Below, piece after piece: positions 38,541 to 50,915 of a stretch of 64,000 bases of DNA (the first letter of the stretch is position 1; every line of letters starts with the position of its first letter). Origin of the DNA: an uncultured Psychrobacter sp. (GTDB lineage: Bacteria; Pseudomonadota; Gammaproteobacteria; Pseudomonadales; Moraxellaceae); assembly GCA_947489525.1 (NCBI GenBank), contig CANLDW010000003.1, positions 1 through 64,000 on the forward strand, read 5' to 3'. A program made the translations under genes and the position numbers. The notes beneath the pieces were generated by a model. It ran no database searches and had not been told where the DNA came from. It saw only the letters and a list, made by a program, of their open reading frames with translations.

Positions 38541-39209
38541 ATGAAATACACTTTGACAAAAGCCAATCCTGATGCAGAGGTTTATCCTGCGCAGACTCGT
38601 GAAACTGTTAACGATCCTATCGAAGATGAGGTTAATAAAAACGTCTTTATGGGTAAGCTTGAAGACTTAGTTCACTCGACTGCGAATTGGGGACGCAAAA
38701 ACTCGTTGTGGCCGTTCAACTTTGGTACCTCGTGCTGCTATGTAGAATATGCGACCACCTTGACGGCTGTCCATGACTTATCCCGTTTCGGTGCCGAAGT
38801 TATTCGTGCTTCACCGCGTCAGGCAGATGTTATGATTGTGGCAGGAACTTGTTTTGTCAAAATGGCCCCCGTCATTCAGCGTCTGTATGAGCAAATGCTT
38901 GAGCCTAAGTGGGTCATCTCAATGGGCGCCTGTGCCAACTCTGGTGGTATGTACGACATCTATTCAGTGGTACAAGGCGTGGATAAAGTCATTCCTGTTG
39001 ATGTTTATGTACCGGGTTGTCCGCCGCGTCCAGAAGCGCTGATCCAAGGCTTGATGCTGCTACAAGAGTCCATTACCAAAGAGCGTCGTCCGCTTGGTAT
39101 TCATGTCGATGATCAAGGGATCTATCAGCCACAGATGGTCGCTGAGCGCGACCGCAAGCAGGCCGATCGCATCGCGGTTAAAAACCTACGTAGTCCAGAT
39201 AGTATTTAG
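38541..39209 (+). CDS. nuoB: NADH-quinone oxidoreductase subunit B
   Basis: This 222-residue subunit holds iron-sulfur cluster N2, which passes electrons to quinone. The ligands C65 and C66 (GTSCCYVEY), C131 ([11 protein letters not shown]) and C160 (PGCPPRPEA) are all present. It belongs to the connecting arm of complex I and follows nuoA by 83 bases. Length is normal (E. coli 220). Confidence 0.97.
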   Translation: MKYTLTKANPDAEVYPAQTRETVNDPIEDEVNKNVFMGKLEDLVHSTANWGRKNSLWPFNFGTSCCYVEYATTLTAVHDLSRFGAEVIRASPRQADVMIVAGTCFVKMAPVIQRLYEQMLEPKWVISMGACANSGGMYDIYSVVQGVDKVIPVDVYVPGCPPRPEALIQGLMLLQESITKERRPLGIHVDDQGIYQPQMVAERDRKQADRIAVKNLRSPDSI

Positions 39210-39294
39210 AACATAGTATTTAAAACTTAGTATTTAAAACAATGTCTAGCATCTATCAACGTTTCGTTAAGATCAATGAGGAAGCACCCCATTC

Positions 39295-41070
39295 ATGGTT
39301 ACGGTAGTCGAAAACACAGATCCTAAGATCAAACCTGTACCAGCGGTTATCAGAGAGCTGGGTCACAAGTATGCTGGCAAGTTTGTTGTACAGCAGACCC
39401 TTGATGACATTCCAACCGTTTGGGTGGCACGCGCTGATCTATTAGATGTTCTCTTATTTTTGCGTAAGCTACCTAAGCCTTATGTCATGCTGTTTGACCT
39501 ATCGGCAATAGATGAGCGCTTGCGTCAGCACCGTAATGGGTTGCCCGATAGCGATTTTACGGTGTTTTATCATCTGATGTCGCTTGAGCGTAACAGCGAT
39601 ATACGTATCAAAGTCGCGCTTAGCGAAGATGATCTTAACGTTCCTAGCGCGACCAATATTTGGCCAAACGCAAATTGGTACGAGCGTGAAGTTTGGGATA
39701 TGTTTGGTATTATCTTTGACGGTCATCCGCATCTAACGCGTATTTTACTGCCCAAGTACTGGGAAGGTCACCCACTGCGCAAGGAGTACCACGCCCGCGC
39801 AACCGAATTTACCCCTTACTTCTTGAATGCGGCAAAAGAGCAGTACGAGCAAGAAAACCTGCGTTTTGTCCCTGAAGAGTGGGGCATGAAACGCTCAGGA
39901 CGCGATGAGGACTTTATGTTCTTGAACATCGGTCCCAATCACCCTTCAGCTCACGGAGCATTTCGACTAGTGTTGCAGCTCGATGGTGAAGAGATTGTCG
40001 ATTGTATTCCAGATATTGGCTATCATCACCGCGGCGCTGAAAAAATGGCTGAGCGTCAAACGTGGCACTCCTATATTCCTTATACCGATCGCATTGATTA
40101 TCTTGGCGGCGTCATGAATGAGCTGCCTTATGTTATGTCGGTTGAAAAACTTGCTGGCATCACTATACCGGATCGGGCGCAGACCATCCGTGTTATGCTG
40201 AGTGAGTTTTTCCGTATCACCAATAATTTACTCTACGTCGGTACGTTTATCCAAGATGCAGGCGGTATGACGCCAGTGTTCTATATGTTTACCGATCGTC
40301 AAAAAGCCTATGATGTTATTGAAGCAGTCACAGGGTATCGTATGCACCCTGCATGGTTCCGTATTGGCGGCACAGCTGCCGACTTGCCGCGTGGTTGGCA
40401 GCGCCTTGTACGTGAGTTTTTGGAGTGGATGCCTAAGCGTTTGGATGAGTACGTCAAAGCGGCGCTAAAAAACAGCGTGTTAAAAGGACGCACTCAAGGC
40501 GTTGCACAGTACAATGCCAAGCAAGCACTAGCGTGGGGTGTGACTGGTGCAGGTCTGCGTGCTACTGGCATCGATTTTGATCTGCGTAAAGCACGTCCTT
40601 ATATGGGCTATGAAAACTTTGATTTTGAAGTGCCGATTGGCTATAACGGTGATGCCTACGATCGCTGCATGATTAAGATCGAAGAGATGCGTCAATCGCT
40701 GCGTATTATTCGTCAGTGTATGGATCACATGCCGCAGGGTCCTTATAAAGCGGATCATCCATTAACCGTACCGCCACCCAAAGATCGTACTCTAAATGAC
40801 ATCGAAACGCTGATCAATCACTTTATCTCTGTCTCTTGGGGGCCGGTCATGCCTGCCGGAGAGTGTGCGACGATCGTTGAGGCAACTAAAGGCTTGAACA
40901 GCTACTACATAACCTCCGATCGCGCTACGATGAGTTATCGTACGCGTATTCGCACACCGACATTTGCTCATATCCAGCAGATGCCATCAGTTATTAACGG
41001 CTCCTTAGTATCGGATGCCATCATGTACTTAGCTTCGATTGATATTGTTATGGCAGACTGTGATCGCTAA
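39295..41070 (+). CDS. nuoCD: NADH-quinone oxidoreductase fused subunit C/D
   Basis: This 591-residue protein joins NuoC (about 1-195, with [20 protein letters not shown]) to NuoD (from about 200, with [20 protein letters not shown] and the quinone-pocket segment). The fusion is typical of gammaproteobacteria such as E. coli (600 residues). It forms part of the connecting arm and lines the quinone site. Start is ATG at 39295. It follows nuoB after an 85-base gap and is followed by a 147-base gap before nuoE. Confidence 0.97.
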   Translation: MVTVVENTDPKIKPVPAVIRELGHKYAGKFVVQQTLDDIPTVWVARADLLDVLLFLRKLPKPYVMLFDLSAIDERLRQHRNGLPDSDFTVFYHLMSLERNSDIRIKVALSEDDLNVPSATNIWPNANWYEREVWDMFGIIFDGHPHLTRILLPKYWEGHPLRKEYHARATEFTPYFLNAAKEQYEQENLRFVPEEWGMKRSGRDEDFMFLNIGPNHPSAHGAFRLVLQLDGEEIVDCIPDIGYHHRGAEKMAERQTWHSYIPYTDRIDYLGGVMNELPYVMSVEKLAGITIPDRAQTIRVMLSEFFRITNNLLYVGTFIQDAGGMTPVFYMFTDRQKAYDVIEAVTGYRMHPAWFRIGGTAADLPRGWQRLVREFLEWMPKRLDEYVKAALKNSVLKGRTQGVAQYNAKQALAWGVTGAGLRATGIDFDLRKARPYMGYENFDFEVPIGYNGDAYDRCMIKIEEMRQSLRIIRQCMDHMPQGPYKADHPLTVPPPKDRTLNDIETLINHFISVSWGPVMPAGECATIVEATKGLNSYYITSDRATMSYRTRIRTPTFAHIQQMPSVINGSLVSDAIMYLASIDIVMADCDR

Positions 41071-41121
41071 CCTTGACGACTGGTTTTAACGGATAAGTAC
41101 TATTAACACCCTAGCGCCAAA

Positions 41122-41150
41122 TGGCACACCAAACCGCGATAGCTTATAAT
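41122..41150 (+). promoter_or_regulatory. Candidate internal promoter before nuoE
   Basis: TGGCAC (41122-41127) and a perfect TATAAT (41145-41150) are 17 bases apart in the 147-base gap after nuoCD. A second TATAAT lies at 41177-41182. The -35 match is poor, so this is only a candidate. Confidence 0.3.
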
Positions 41151-41217
41151 ATGTGTAGCACGCTTAACCCCTTTATTATAATGCGTCAGCGTGATGAGTG
41201 AGGAAAGAAAAAAGATT

Positions 41218-41727
41218 ATGAAAATTGTTTCCGATAAAATGCCTAAAGTCGATGTGGCAAGTATCTTGACTGCTGAAGAGATCAACGCCATCAAAGAGTT
41301 TATGCACCATTATCCGCATGCGCGCGCCGCATCTCTAGATGCTCTAAAAACCGTACAAAAGCGCAATGGCTGGGTGGATGATGCCCAAATGAATGCTATT
41401 GCCAATCTATTAGATATTGCACCTTCCGATATGGATGGGGTTGCTACCTTTTATAACCGTATCTATCGTCAACCCGTTGGTCGTCACGTTATTCTCATCT
41501 GTGATTCAGTAGCTTGTTATTTGACAGGTTATGAAGCATTGAGTGCTGAGATTAAAGCGCAGCTGGGTATCGACTATGGTCAGACAACAGCAGACGGTCG
41601 TTTTACCTTATTGCCAATTTGCTGCTTGGGTAACTGTGATAAAGGTCCTGCGGTGCTGATTGGTGAAGACACCTATGGTCCAGTGCAGCCTGATGAGGTA
41701 GCACAACTATTGGAGCTATACGCATGA
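41218..41727 (+). CDS. nuoE: NADH-quinone oxidoreductase subunit E
   Basis: This protein of about 169 residues holds the 2Fe-2S cluster N1a of the NADH module, with cysteines in [11 protein letters not shown] and [34 protein letters not shown] is the family start of the body. I prefer the ATG at 41218 because AGGAAAG lies upstream at working distance; an ATG at 41194 has no ribosome site. Its last four bases overlap nuoF as ATGA. Confidence 0.95.
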   Translation: MKIVSDKMPKVDVASILTAEEINAIKEFMHHYPHARAASLDALKTVQKRNGWVDDAQMNAIANLLDIAPSDMDGVATFYNRIYRQPVGRHVILICDSVACYLTGYEALSAEIKAQLGIDYGQTTADGRFTLLPICCLGNCDKGPAVLIGEDTYGPVQPDEVAQLLELYA

Positions 41728-43148
41728 GATTAAGTCTTTCAGAACAGATTGCTCGTCGTCAGCAAGGCAAGGCGCCAAGTCAGCTCAACGATCAACGCAT
41801 ACCTATCTATGGGGATAAACAAACAGCGACGAGTGAGACGCGGCCGTTAACGTGGCGCTTAGCCCATCATGATGCGGTGCTAGATTTGGCAACGTACGAG
41901 TCGCTACAAGGGTTTGTGGGTCTCAAACAAGCGCTTGATAAACCTTTTAAAGACGTTGAAAACATGATTAAAGCGGCCAATGTTAGAGGTCGCGGCGGGG
42001 CAGGCTTTAATGCAGGTTTAAAGTGGTCGTTTATGTCACCGCCTGATGGGCTACCGCGCTACTTGATTTGCAATGCTGATGAGATGGAACCGGGTACGTT
42101 TAAAGATCGCTTGCTTATGGAGCGGCTACCGTTCCAGCTTATCGAAGGCATGCTTATTACTGCGCATGCGATTGGTGCTACCGACGGTTATATTTTTATT
42201 CGCGGTGAGTACATACTCGCGGCTGAGCGTCTCGTCAAAGCTATTGATGAGTGCATAGAGAACAACTTACTTGGCACAGGTATTTTGGGTACTGACTTTA
42301 GCTTTAATCTGCACGTACATACGGGTGCTGGTCGCTATATCTGCGGTGAAGAAACTGCCTTAATCAACAGCTTAGAGGGCCGCCGAGCCAATCCTCGTAC
42401 CAAACCGCCGTTTCCACAGATATCTGGGGCGTGGGGTCGTCCAACGGTCGTAAACAACGTTGAGACCCTGTGCAATATGCCAGCGATTCTCGTCCACGGC
42501 GTAGACTGGTATGAATCACTAGCTGATATCAAGGGTAAGAGCAAAACGCCTGGTACAAAACTGTTTGGCTGCTCCGGTCTAGTCAAAGACCCTGGTCTAT
42601 GGGAGCTACCCTTCGGCTATACTGCGCGCGAGATCATCGAAGATTTTGCTGGCGGTATGGTTGATGGCAAGACACTCAAAGCTTGGTTGCCAGGGGGTGC
42701 ATCGACGGACTTTTTGACCGCTGAGCATTTGGATACGGTAGTTGATTTTGACGCCATTCAAAAAGCGGGTAGCCGTATGGGTACGGGTCTTATTATGGTA
42801 GTAGACGAGACCCAAGACATGGTGCCGCTATTGCGTAATCTTGAGATTTTCTTTCAGCGTGAATCATGCGGATTTTGTACGCCGTGCCGTGATGGTTTGC
42901 CGTGGGGCGTCAAGCTGCTCACTGCTATCAATGAGGGTACTGGGCAATTAGGCGATGTCGAAAAGCTTGAGGAGCTCACGCGCGATCTATGGATTGGCAA
43001 AACCTTTTGTGCTCATGCTCCAGGTGCTATGGAACCTTTGATGAGCGCGCTTAAATATTTCCGCCCTGAGTTTGATCAAAAGATTGTATCAGCGGTCGGT
43101 GAAGATGTCATTGAGGCTGCAGTCAGTCAGCAGCCAGTAGTGAAATAA
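41724..43148 (+). CDS. nuoF: NADH-quinone oxidoreductase subunit F
   Basis: This 474-residue subunit binds NADH and FMN and holds cluster N3. [13 protein letters not shown] and [13 protein letters not shown] form the FMN and NADH pockets. [12 protein letters not shown] plus the later TFCAHAPGA cysteine bind the 4Fe-4S cluster. It is the electron entry point of complex I. The ATG overlaps the nuoE stop, suggesting coupling. Length is slightly above E. coli (445), owing to a polar N-terminal leader of about 25 residues. Confidence 0.97.
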   Translation: MRLSLSEQIARRQQGKAPSQLNDQRIPIYGDKQTATSETRPLTWRLAHHDAVLDLATYESLQGFVGLKQALDKPFKDVENMIKAANVRGRGGAGFNAGLKWSFMSPPDGLPRYLICNADEMEPGTFKDRLLMERLPFQLIEGMLITAHAIGATDGYIFIRGEYILAAERLVKAIDECIENNLLGTGILGTDFSFNLHVHTGAGRYICGEETALINSLEGRRANPRTKPPFPQISGAWGRPTVVNNVETLCNMPAILVHGVDWYESLADIKGKSKTPGTKLFGCSGLVKDPGLWELPFGYTAREIIEDFAGGMVDGKTLKAWLPGGASTDFLTAEHLDTVVDFDAIQKAGSRMGTGLIMVVDETQDMVPLLRNLEIFFQRESCGFCTPCRDGLPWGVKLLTAINEGTGQLGDVEKLEELTRDLWIGKTFCAHAPGAMEPLMSALKYFRPEFDQKIVSAVGEDVIEAAVSQQPVVK

Positions 43149-43158
43149 GGAGAGCGGC

Positions 43159-46100
43159 ATGGCAGTCATACATATTGATGGAACCACTGTCGAAGTAGAT
43201 AGCAGCGACAATTTGCTACAAGCGTGTTTATCGCTTGGTATCGATGTGCCCTATTTTTGCTATCATCCTGCATTAGGTTCAGTCGGCTCGTGCCGTCAGT
43301 GCGCTGTAAAACAATATCAAAACAAAGAAGACCTAGAGGCTGGCAAAGGTAAGCTGGTCATGTCATGTATGGTTGCAGCTGACAGTGATATGTACATCTC
43401 TGTCACCGATGAAGAGGCCAAAGCGTTTCGTAAGTCAATGGTTGAGCTGTTGATGACCAATCACCCACACGATTGTCCAACCTGTGAAGAGGGCGGGCAC
43501 TGTCACTTGCAGGACATGACGTATATGTCAGGTCACAGTCGTCGTCGTTATCGCTTTACCAAACGCACACATCACAACCAAGATCTAGGGCCGTTTATCG
43601 CCCATGAGATGAACCGCTGTATCGCTTGTTATCGCTGCGTACGCTTTTATAAAGACTATGCAGGCGGTGAGGACTTAGGCGTTTATGGTTCGGCAAATCG
43701 CGTGTACTTTGGTCGTGACGAAGATGGACAATTTGAAAGCGAGTTTTCAGGTAATCTAACCGAAGTCTGCCCGACAGGGGTGTTTACGGATAAGACCCAT
43801 TCTGAGCGCTACAATCGTAAGTGGGATATGCAGTACGCGCCCAGTATCTGTCACGGCTGCTCTGCAGGTTGTAATATCTCGCCAGGTGAGCGTTATGGCG
43901 AGCTGCGCCGTATTGAAAACCGCTACAATGGTGAAGTTAACCGCTACTTTTTGTGCGATCGCGGCCGCTTTGGCTACGGTTATGTTAACCGCGCTGATCG
44001 TCCGACTCAGGCGCTTGAGCGCATCAATGACAAGCACGTTAAGATTAATATTGATTACGCGCTTGATGAGACTATCAAACGCATTGATGGCAAAAAGATT
44101 ATTGGTATTGGCTCGCCGCGCGCCAGTCTTGAGACCAACTTTGCGCTTAAGAGTCTCGTGGGCTTTGGTAATTATTCAACAGGGCTTAACCATCAGCAAC
44201 AAACACTGGTTAATAAGTGTATCGAAGTGCTCAGTACCGAGGGTATGCATAACCCATCAATGACAGAGATTGAGCGTCACGATGCGGTACTGATCTTAGG
44301 TGAAGATATCACCCAAACCTCATCGCGCGTCGCTTTGTCCGTCAGACAAGCGGCTAAAAATAAAGCGCTTAAGATGGCGGCAGCGATTAAGACCCAAGCA
44401 TGGTTGGCTGAACCTGTCAAACGCATCGGTCAAGATAGCTATAGCCCGGTCTACGTTATTGATGTCGCAGAAACCAAACTTGATGATATTAGCAAAGTCA
44501 GCGTAGTCGCTACCCCTGAAGATATTGTAGCGCTAGGCTTTAAGGTCGCTGATGCTATCAGTGCGTTCGCCGATGATTTAGAGCAAATTGATGATCCACA
44601 AAAACAGGATCAGCAGAATAATGACGATGCTATGCAAGCACTTGCTCAGCAAATTGCTTACGATCTAATACAAGCGGATCGACCCTTAGTCATCTCTGGT
44701 ACAAGCTTATCCTCAACGTCGCTTATTGAAGCGTCGGCGCAAATAAGCCAAGTGCTTAGTGAAAAACGGGCGGCTATTAAAGCAACAGAGAAAAATCAAG
44801 TCGAAACGCATAACGCTAAGGTACGTGCCGCAAAAGATCAGGCGCAAACAGATCAGCCTGAAGAAGACAAAGAGTTATCAGCCAAACCTGCTAAAGCGGG
44901 CACAGGTACTAACAAAGCAGAGCAAGAGGACATCAATCGCGAGCCTGCGGACGCATCTGAGCTCAAAGAAGTTAATGAAAACTATCACGAGCACGCGGGT
45001 ATTTACTTAACAGTGCCTGATGCTAATAGTATCGGGGTATGCCTGCTTGGTGGGCACTCTATAGAGGAGCTATTAGCGACTGATTTCGACGTGGCTGTTA
45101 TCGCTGAAAACCAGCTGACCGATGCGATGAGTACAGAGAAGCTAGATGAGCTACTAAGCAAAAAAACAGTGATTGCACTGGATCATCAATTGCTTGATTG
45201 GCACAAAGATGTTGATATCGTCCTGCCAGCAGCAAGTTTTGCTGAAGCAGATGGGACTTTAGTATCCGCTGAGGGTCGCGCGCAGCGCTTCTTTCAAGTC
45301 TATGATAATAATTACTATCATCCGCTTAGTAGTATTAAAGAAGGTTGGCGCTGGCTACATGCCGTACATACCAGTATGCAAGGCAAAGATGTGGACTGGA
45401 CGCAGCTTGATGATGTCATAAATAGCTTAGTTGCCACTCATCCTAAACTTGCAGGGATAAAAGATGCTGCTCCCGATGCCGACTACCGCATCACTGGTCT
45501 CAAAATCGCGCGCGAGCCGCGTCGTTATTCAGGTCGTACGGCCATGCGCGCACCGATCTCAGTACACGAACCGATGCAGCCAAAAGATCTTGATACCGGT
45601 TTGACCTTTTCAATGGAAGGGTACAGTGGCAAAGAGACACCAAGCGCTATGATCCCATTTGCTAACGCTGCTGGTTGGAACTCGCCGCAGGCGTGGAACA
45701 AATACCAAGACAAAGTAGGGGGAAGTCTGATAAACGGCGATCCGGGTGTGCGCTTGTTTGATCGCTTAGAGCGCTTATCAAAGCGTCAGTACATCGCACC
45801 GCAAACATCTTCGGTTGCGACAAATATGCAAGAGGGTAAAGCTAAGCTCGTTCCTATTTATAATATATATGCCAGCTCGACTATTGCCTCGCGCAGTCCA
45901 ATCGTCGCAGAACAGCTCCCTGCTACAACGTGGCGTATCGGTGTAGAAGATGCTCAGACTTGGGGCATTAGTGCAGGCGACTACTTAGCTATTGAGATAG
46001 ATAAGCAGCAATTTACGCTTCCAGTACAGCTCGTCGCTTATTTAGCGGAGGGCTGTATTGGCTATCCCGTTGGGCAAGTGGGAATCATTCATCCGTCGAT

Positions 46101-46227
46101 GCCAGCCTCAGTACGCAAAGTTGATGCGCCTATCACTAGAGTAGGTAGCATGGGTGAGGGAGACCAAGTTGTGATCGTTGAACCTAATACGCCTAACAAC
46201 ATCTCGACAAGTGTACAGGAGGTATAA
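43159..46227 (+). CDS. nuoG: NADH-quinone oxidoreductase subunit G, with charged insertion
   Basis: This 1022-residue subunit carries four clusters. N1b is held by C34, C45, C48 and C70, and N5 by H102, C106, C109 and C115. N4 is held by C154, C157, C160 and C204. N7 is the CHGCSAGC site at C231, C234 and C238, plus C266. The molybdopterin-like domain follows. It is over 100 residues longer than E. coli NuoG (908). Much of the excess is a charged lysine/glutamate/glutamine/alanine-rich stretch at about 535-612 that lies between two folded segments. A ribosome site (GGAGAG) precedes the ATG 10 bases after nuoF. Confidence 0.96.
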   Translation: MAVIHIDGTTVEVDSSDNLLQACLSLGIDVPYFCYHPALGSVGSCRQCAVKQYQNKEDLEAGKGKLVMSCMVAADSDMYISVTDEEAKAFRKSMVELLMTNHPHDCPTCEEGGHCHLQDMTYMSGHSRRRYRFTKRTHHNQDLGPFIAHEMNRCIACYRCVRFYKDYAGGEDLGVYGSANRVYFGRDEDGQFESEFSGNLTEVCPTGVFTDKTHSERYNRKWDMQYAPSICHGCSAGCNISPGERYGELRRIENRYNGEVNRYFLCDRGRFGYGYVNRADRPTQALERINDKHVKINIDYALDETIKRIDGKKIIGIGSPRASLETNFALKSLVGFGNYSTGLNHQQQTLVNKCIEVLSTEGMHNPSMTEIERHDAVLILGEDITQTSSRVALSVRQAAKNKALKMAAAIKTQAWLAEPVKRIGQDSYSPVYVIDVAETKLDDISKVSVVATPEDIVALGFKVADAISAFADDLEQIDDPQKQDQQNNDDAMQALAQQIAYDLIQADRPLVISGTSLSSTSLIEASAQISQVLSEKRAAIKATEKNQVETHNAKVRAAKDQAQTDQPEEDKELSAKPAKAGTGTNKAEQEDINREPADASELKEVNENYHEHAGIYLTVPDANSIGVCLLGGHSIEELLATDFDVAVIAENQLTDAMSTEKLDELLSKKTVIALDHQLLDWHKDVDIVLPAASFAEADGTLVSAEGRAQRFFQVYDNNYYHPLSSIKEGWRWLHAVHTSMQGKDVDWTQLDDVINSLVATHPKLAGIKDAAPDADYRITGLKIAREPRRYSGRTAMRAPISVHEPMQPKDLDTGLTFSMEGYSGKETPSAMIPFANAAGWNSPQAWNKYQDKVGGSLINGDPGVRLFDRLERLSKRQYIAPQTSSVATNMQEGKAKLVPIYNIYASSTIASRSPIVAEQLPATTWRIGVEDAQTWGISAGDYLAIEIDKQQFTLPVQLVAYLAEGCIGYPVGQVGIIHPSMPASVRKVDAPITRVGSMGEGDQVVIVEPNTPNNISTSVQEV

Positions 46228-46228
46228 T

Positions 46229-47272
46229 ATGCAAATTACTCGTATTATTCCCGATGTACCGCGTTTTTTGGCGGATAGTTTGACCCTTGAGACCTGGTCA
46301 ATCTTATTTTTAGTTCTACAGTCTCTAGTTATCTTTTTGGTCGTGGTTATGGTCGCGGCTATTATGATTATCTACGAGCGGCGCATGCTGGCACTGTGGC
46401 AAGATCGTTATGGCCCTAATCGCGTAGGGCCTTTTGGCTCCTTGCAATTAGTCGCTGATATGCTAAAGATTTTCTTTAAAGAGGATTGGACGCCTAATTT
46501 TACAGATAAGTTTATCTTTACGCTTGCGCCTGGTATCGCTATGTTTACGGCGCTGGCCTCGTTTGCCATTATTCCTATATCCCCTACGCTTGGGGTCGCT
46601 GATTGGGATATTGGCATTTTATTCTTTTTTGCTATGGCAGGCATTGCAGTATATGCCGTTATGTTTGGCGGCTGGGCATCAGCGAACAAGTTCTCCTTAC
46701 TCGGCGGTCTACGTTCAGCGGCGCAAACGATCAGTTATGAAGTGTTTTTGGGCTTGTCGTTAATGGGTGTTGTCGCTTTAACAGGCTCTTTTAACCTGCG
46801 CGAAATCGTTGAATCTCAGATTGACGGCTGGTATATTATCCCGCAATTTTTTGGGTTTTTGACCTTTGTGGTTGCCGGCGTTGCTGTGACACACAGACAC
46901 CCATTTGACCAACCTGAAGCTGAGCAGGAGCTTGCTGAGGGTTATCACGTTGAATACTCAGGTATGAAGTTTGGGATGTTCTTTATTGGCGAGTACGTCA
47001 ACGTGGTGTTGATATCAGCACTCATGACTTGTTTGTTCTTTGGCGGCTGGCTTGCACCATTTAATTTAGATATTCCCTTCATACCACCCGCTTTTTGGTT
47101 TATTATCAAAACGCTATTTTTTATGACGCTGTTTGTCTTGGCGCGTGGCTCATTAATGCGTCCACGTTACGATCAGGTGATGAATTTTGGTTGGAAGGTT
47201 TGTTTGCCGATAACGTTAATTAATCTCTTGATTACTGCTGCTGTCATTTTGCTCTTTTTTCCAACCCTATAA
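46229..47272 (+). CDS. nuoH: NADH-quinone oxidoreductase subunit H
   Basis: This 347-residue membrane subunit of the proton-pumping arm has about eight helices and forms part of the quinone cavity. [19 protein letters not shown] and [20 protein letters not shown] are the family signatures. I chose the ATG at 46229, which has a perfect GGAGG six bases ahead; the longer frame overlaps nuoG without homology. It starts one base after the nuoG stop. Confidence 0.97.
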   Translation: MQITRIIPDVPRFLADSLTLETWSILFLVLQSLVIFLVVVMVAAIMIIYERRMLALWQDRYGPNRVGPFGSLQLVADMLKIFFKEDWTPNFTDKFIFTLAPGIAMFTALASFAIIPISPTLGVADWDIGILFFFAMAGIAVYAVMFGGWASANKFSLLGGLRSAAQTISYEVFLGLSLMGVVALTGSFNLREIVESQIDGWYIIPQFFGFLTFVVAGVAVTHRHPFDQPEAEQELAEGYHVEYSGMKFGMFFIGEYVNVVLISALMTCLFFGGWLAPFNLDIPFIPPAFWFIIKTLFFMTLFVLARGSLMRPRYDQVMNFGWKVCLPITLINLLITAAVILLFFPTL

Positions 47273-47372
47273 CTCATGTCAAAAAACGCAATGCGCTTTG
47301 GCGCGGCTAGTAGTCATTGTGACGGAGGCAGTAGGGTAGAGCCAGTTAGGATCCAGTAAGGATAATGTACCT

Positions 47373-47921
47373 ATGTTTACGAGCATAAAAAAAATCGTTG
47401 TTGGTTTTTATACCATCGTGCGCAGCATGTGGATGGTCAATAGCCATGCGATCAGACCACGCGATACTATTCTCTATCCTGAGGAGCCAGTACCTGTTCC
47501 GCCGCGTTTTCGTGGACGTATTGTTCTGACTCGTGATCCTGATGGTGATGAGCGCTGTGTGGCCTGTAACTTGTGTGCAGTAGCTTGTCCCGTTGGCTGC
47601 ATCTCGCTACAAAAAGCAGAGCGTGAAGACGGACGCTGGTATCCGGAGTTTTTCCGTATCAACTTCTCTCGCTGTATTTTTTGCGGAATGTGTGAAGAAG
47701 CTTGTCCCACTACTGCCATTCAGCTAACCCCTGACTTTGAGCTTGGTGAGTACAATCGTCAAGACTTAGTGTACGAAAAAGAGCACTTATTGATATCAGG
47801 TCCTGGCAAGTATCCTGAGTACAATTACTACCGCGTCACTGGTATGGCGGTCGCTGATAAACCAAAAGGCGCGGCGCAAAATGAAGCGGCACCTGTGGAT
47901 CTAAGGAGCTTGCTGCCATGA
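47373..47921 (+). CDS. nuoI: NADH-quinone oxidoreductase subunit I
   Basis: This 182-residue ferredoxin-like subunit carries clusters N6a and N6b, held by [15 protein letters not shown] and [15 protein letters not shown]. It links the NuoG chain to NuoB. Length equals E. coli (180). It follows nuoH after 100 bases, and its stop overlaps the nuoJ start by 4 bases as ATGA. Confidence 0.97.
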   Translation: MFTSIKKIVVGFYTIVRSMWMVNSHAIRPRDTILYPEEPVPVPPRFRGRIVLTRDPDGDERCVACNLCAVACPVGCISLQKAEREDGRWYPEFFRINFSRCIFCGMCEEACPTTAIQLTPDFELGEYNRQDLVYEKEHLLISGPGKYPEYNYYRVTGMAVADKPKGAAQNEAAPVDLRSLLP

Positions 47922-48628
47922 TGGATATTTTTGTACACCCTGATACTGCAGGCTTTTACGCGCTTGGCGCTGTCGCTATTTTTGCAAGCTTAAGAGTCGT
48001 CACGCATGCCAATCCTGTGCATGCCATTTTGTCTATGATCGTCTCTTTGCTCGCCATATCGGGCATATTTTTTGTACTGGGCGCACCGTTTGCAGGTGCG
48101 CTTGAGATCGTCGTTTATGCAGGCGCTATTATGGTGCTGTTTGTATTCGTTATTATGATGCTCAACTTAGGCATGGCAAGCGATGAGCGTGAAGAGCGCT
48201 GGCTTGATGCTAGAACGTGGGCAGTACCTACAGGTATGACTCTCATTATTGCAGTCATACTCTACGCTATGATAGGTCTTAATCACGACGAAAGCGCTGT
48301 AATCGGCGGCGTAACGGTTCCTGCAAAAGCGGTTGGTACAGTTTTATTTACTAAGTACGTGATGCTAGTGGAAGTTGCCGCACTGCTCTTATTGGCAGCA
48401 TTAGTTGCCGCTTATCACTTAGGTAAGCGTGATCGCGATGAAAAAGATGGTCACCGTAACGATCCTATTTATAATGTCCGCGCAACCGAGCTTGATAATC
48501 CAGATAGATATGATAATAGCGCAGGCGATACGGACGTGCTCAAGACAGCAAAACCTTATGAATACGAAGAAGTAGATCCGCATGACTATGTGGGTGTACA
48601 ACGTGTTACGCGCAAGGAGACAGACTGA
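47918..48628 (+). CDS. nuoJ: NADH-quinone oxidoreductase subunit J
   Basis: This 236-residue membrane subunit has five helices. [20 protein letters not shown] and [20 protein letters not shown] match the family, including the pi-bulge region of helix 3. The C-terminal soluble tail (about 170-236) is longer than in E. coli (184 in total). AAGGAG precedes the start. It overlaps the nuoK start by one base. Confidence 0.95.
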   Translation: MMDIFVHPDTAGFYALGAVAIFASLRVVTHANPVHAILSMIVSLLAISGIFFVLGAPFAGALEIVVYAGAIMVLFVFVIMMLNLGMASDEREERWLDARTWAVPTGMTLIIAVILYAMIGLNHDESAVIGGVTVPAKAVGTVLFTKYVMLVEVAALLLLAALVAAYHLGKRDRDEKDGHRNDPIYNVRATELDNPDRYDNSAGDTDVLKTAKPYEYEEVDPHDYVGVQRVTRKETD

Positions 48629-49035
48629 TGGTGCAAGCAGTAAGCGCGGCACAAGAGGTGTCAACCGTCCCTTTTGCCCATGAAGTAGCAGGCTTTGTTC
48701 AGCCTGTAGCAGCAACCCAAGATATGCTGGGTCTAATACCGATGAGTCACGGACTTATTCTAGCAGGCATCTTATTCACTATTGGCCTTTGCGGTGTGAT
48801 GGTACGGCGCAACTTTTTGTTTATGCTAATGAGCCTTGAGATTATGATGAACGCTGCCGCCTTAGCCTTTATAGTGGCAGGTAGCCGCTGGGTTGATCCA
48901 GACGGCCAGGTTATGTTTATCTTTATTTTGACGCTCGCCGCTGCCGAGGCCGCTATTGGTCTTGCGATACTACTACAGTTTTATCATAAGCGTGGGCATC
49001 TCGATGTCGATAGCGCCAATGAGATGAAAGGATGA
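48628..49035 (+). CDS. nuoK: NADH-quinone oxidoreductase subunit K, extended N-terminus
   Basis: This 135-residue subunit has three helices with the proton-pathway glutamates in [17 protein letters not shown] and [12 protein letters not shown]. Typical NuoK is about 100 residues and would start near [13 protein letters not shown] at residue 33. The upstream ATG at 48628 is supported by AAGGAGACAGACTG just before it and by overlap with the nuoJ stop. I therefore keep a 32-residue leader, though the start at 48724 is the homology-based alternative. Confidence 0.9.
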   Translation: MVQAVSAAQEVSTVPFAHEVAGFVQPVAATQDMLGLIPMSHGLILAGILFTIGLCGVMVRRNFLFMLMSLEIMMNAAALAFIVAGSRWVDPDGQVMFIFILTLAAAEAAIGLAILLQFYHKRGHLDVDSANEMKG

Positions 49036-49039
49036 TGTC

Positions 49040-50914
49040 ATGAGTTTATTACCATTAACCTTTATACTACCGCTCATTGGCTTTTTGATTTTAGCCTTTA
49101 TGCGCGACAAATTATCAGAGCAAGCCGCCGCGTTTGTTGGTGTCGGCAGTATGGGACTATCAGCGCTTTGCACGCTCATCGTTAGCGTTATGTTTTTGAG
49201 CAATAATCCTGCAGGAACAGTCGTACAAGTACCGCTGTGGACGTGGCTACAAGTAGGTGATTTTGCTCCAAGCTTTGGTTTGAGCTTCGATGGTTTAGCC
49301 TTAACGATGACGGGTATTATCACAGGTATCGGTTTTTTGATTCATCTGTTTGCTGCATGGTATATGAAAGGCGATACCGGCTTTGCACGCTTTTTTAGCT
49401 ATATGAATTTGTTCGTCGCCAGCATGCTACTGCTGGTATTGGCGGATAACTTGCTACTGCTGTATTTAGGCTGGGAAGGCGTTGGTATTTGTTCTTATTT
49501 GCTCATCGGTTATTATTTCAATGATCGCGCTAATGGACGCGCGGCAATGAAGGCCTTTACAGTGACACGTGTCGGTGACGTCTTTTTAGCCTTTGGCTTG
49601 TTTTTATTGTTTCGCGAGTTCGGCACCCTTAATATTCAAGAGATTATTACGCGCGCGCCTCAAGTATTCGATGTCAATAATCCTATTATGATTTTGACGA
49701 CCATGATGCTCGTTGGCGGCGCTATGGGTAAGTCAGCACAGCTGCCTTTGCATACATGGCTTGCTGATGCGATGGCAGGACCAACGCCGGTATCAGCGCT
49801 CATCCACGCTGCAACAATGGTGACCGCAGGCGTTTATCTCATTGCACGTCTGCATCCTTTATTCATATTAACGCCTGGCATTTTGTTGTACTGGGTGGGC
49901 GGTGTGGGCGCTTTGACCTTAGTCGTTGCTGGTTTTTGCGCACTTGCGCAGACAGATATCAAACGCATACTTGCTTATTCAACGATGAGTCAGATCGGCT
50001 ATATGTTCCTAGCCCTTGGTGTTGGCGCGTGGCAAGGCGCTATCTTTCATCTGATGACGCATGCCTTTTTTAAAGCTTTGCTGTTCTTATCGTCAGGTGC
50101 GGTGATTCTTGCTGTTCATCACGAACAAAATATCTTTAAGATGGGCGGACTGCGCCGTAAGATACCGCTTGTGTTTTGGTGTTATATCATCGGCGGCGGC
50201 GCACTAGCTGCGATACCTTGGGTCACGGTCGGTTTTTATTCCAAAGAAGCGATCTTGTGGGAGACTTATGCTACTGGGCATCAAGTTTTATTCTACATGG
50301 GTGTCTTTGGCGCGTTTTTAACCGCGCTTTATACTTTCCGCATGATCTGGATTGTATTTTTTGGTGAGGAAAAAACGCACGCGCACAAGCTCTCAGGCGT
50401 CTCTTATTGGTTGCCGCTGAGCGTACTTTTAGTGTTATCAACGACTGTGGGTGCTTTAATCATGCCGCCACTGCAAGGGGTGTTACCTGAGAGCTACGGT
50501 CATCTACTAGAGGCGGCAGGTCAGGCACATGGCAAGCATACTGCTGAATACATTGCTATGGGCGCTCTAGCAGCAGGACTTATTATAGCAGCGCTATTGT
50601 ATGTAGTGGATAAAGGCCGTATGCTGACGCGTTTTAAAGCGTCGCGTATCGGCGGATCTTTATTCTACTGGTGCTATCACGGTCTAGGCTTTGATGCGCT
50701 TTACGATATGGTATTTGTAAAACCCTTTTTATTCATTGGCCGCCTGCTAAAGACTGATCCTGTCGATAGAACGTGGAACCTACTACCTATGCTGGCATCA
50801 GCAGGTAATAAAGTATTGTCTCAGACGCAAACTGGGTCTCTTCGAGGCTACGCGGCAAGCTTTGGCTTGGGCGTTGCTGTATTACTAGTGCTGGTAATGA
50901 TAACGGTGGTATAA
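49040..50914 (+). CDS. nuoL: NADH-quinone oxidoreductase subunit L
   Basis: This 624-residue antiporter-like subunit has about 16 helices and the long lateral helix at its C-terminus. LYLGWEGVGICSYLLIGYYF carries the key glutamate, and MGKSAQLPLHTWLADAMAGP and SALIHAATMVTAGVYLIAR carry the lysine and histidine of the proton path. Length equals E. coli (613). It starts four bases after the nuoK stop with AAAGGATG upstream. Confidence 0.97.
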   Translation: MSLLPLTFILPLIGFLILAFMRDKLSEQAAAFVGVGSMGLSALCTLIVSVMFLSNNPAGTVVQVPLWTWLQVGDFAPSFGLSFDGLALTMTGIITGIGFLIHLFAAWYMKGDTGFARFFSYMNLFVASMLLLVLADNLLLLYLGWEGVGICSYLLIGYYFNDRANGRAAMKAFTVTRVGDVFLAFGLFLLFREFGTLNIQEIITRAPQVFDVNNPIMILTTMMLVGGAMGKSAQLPLHTWLADAMAGPTPVSALIHAATMVTAGVYLIARLHPLFILTPGILLYWVGGVGALTLVVAGFCALAQTDIKRILAYSTMSQIGYMFLALGVGAWQGAIFHLMTHAFFKALLFLSSGAVILAVHHEQNIFKMGGLRRKIPLVFWCYIIGGGALAAIPWVTVGFYSKEAILWETYATGHQVLFYMGVFGAFLTALYTFRMIWIVFFGEEKTHAHKLSGVSYWLPLSVLLVLSTTVGALIMPPLQGVLPESYGHLLEAAGQAHGKHTAEYIAMGALAAGLIIAALLYVVDKGRMLTRFKASRIGGSLFYWCYHGLGFDALYDMVFVKPFLFIGRLLKTDPVDRTWNLLPMLASAGNKVLSQTQTGSLRGYAASFGLGVAVLLVLVMITVV

Positions 50915-50915
50915 G

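Noticed and set aside
43886..44263. A 125-codon frame inside nuoG
   Set aside because: An alternative frame over conserved nuoG cluster sites; a shadow.
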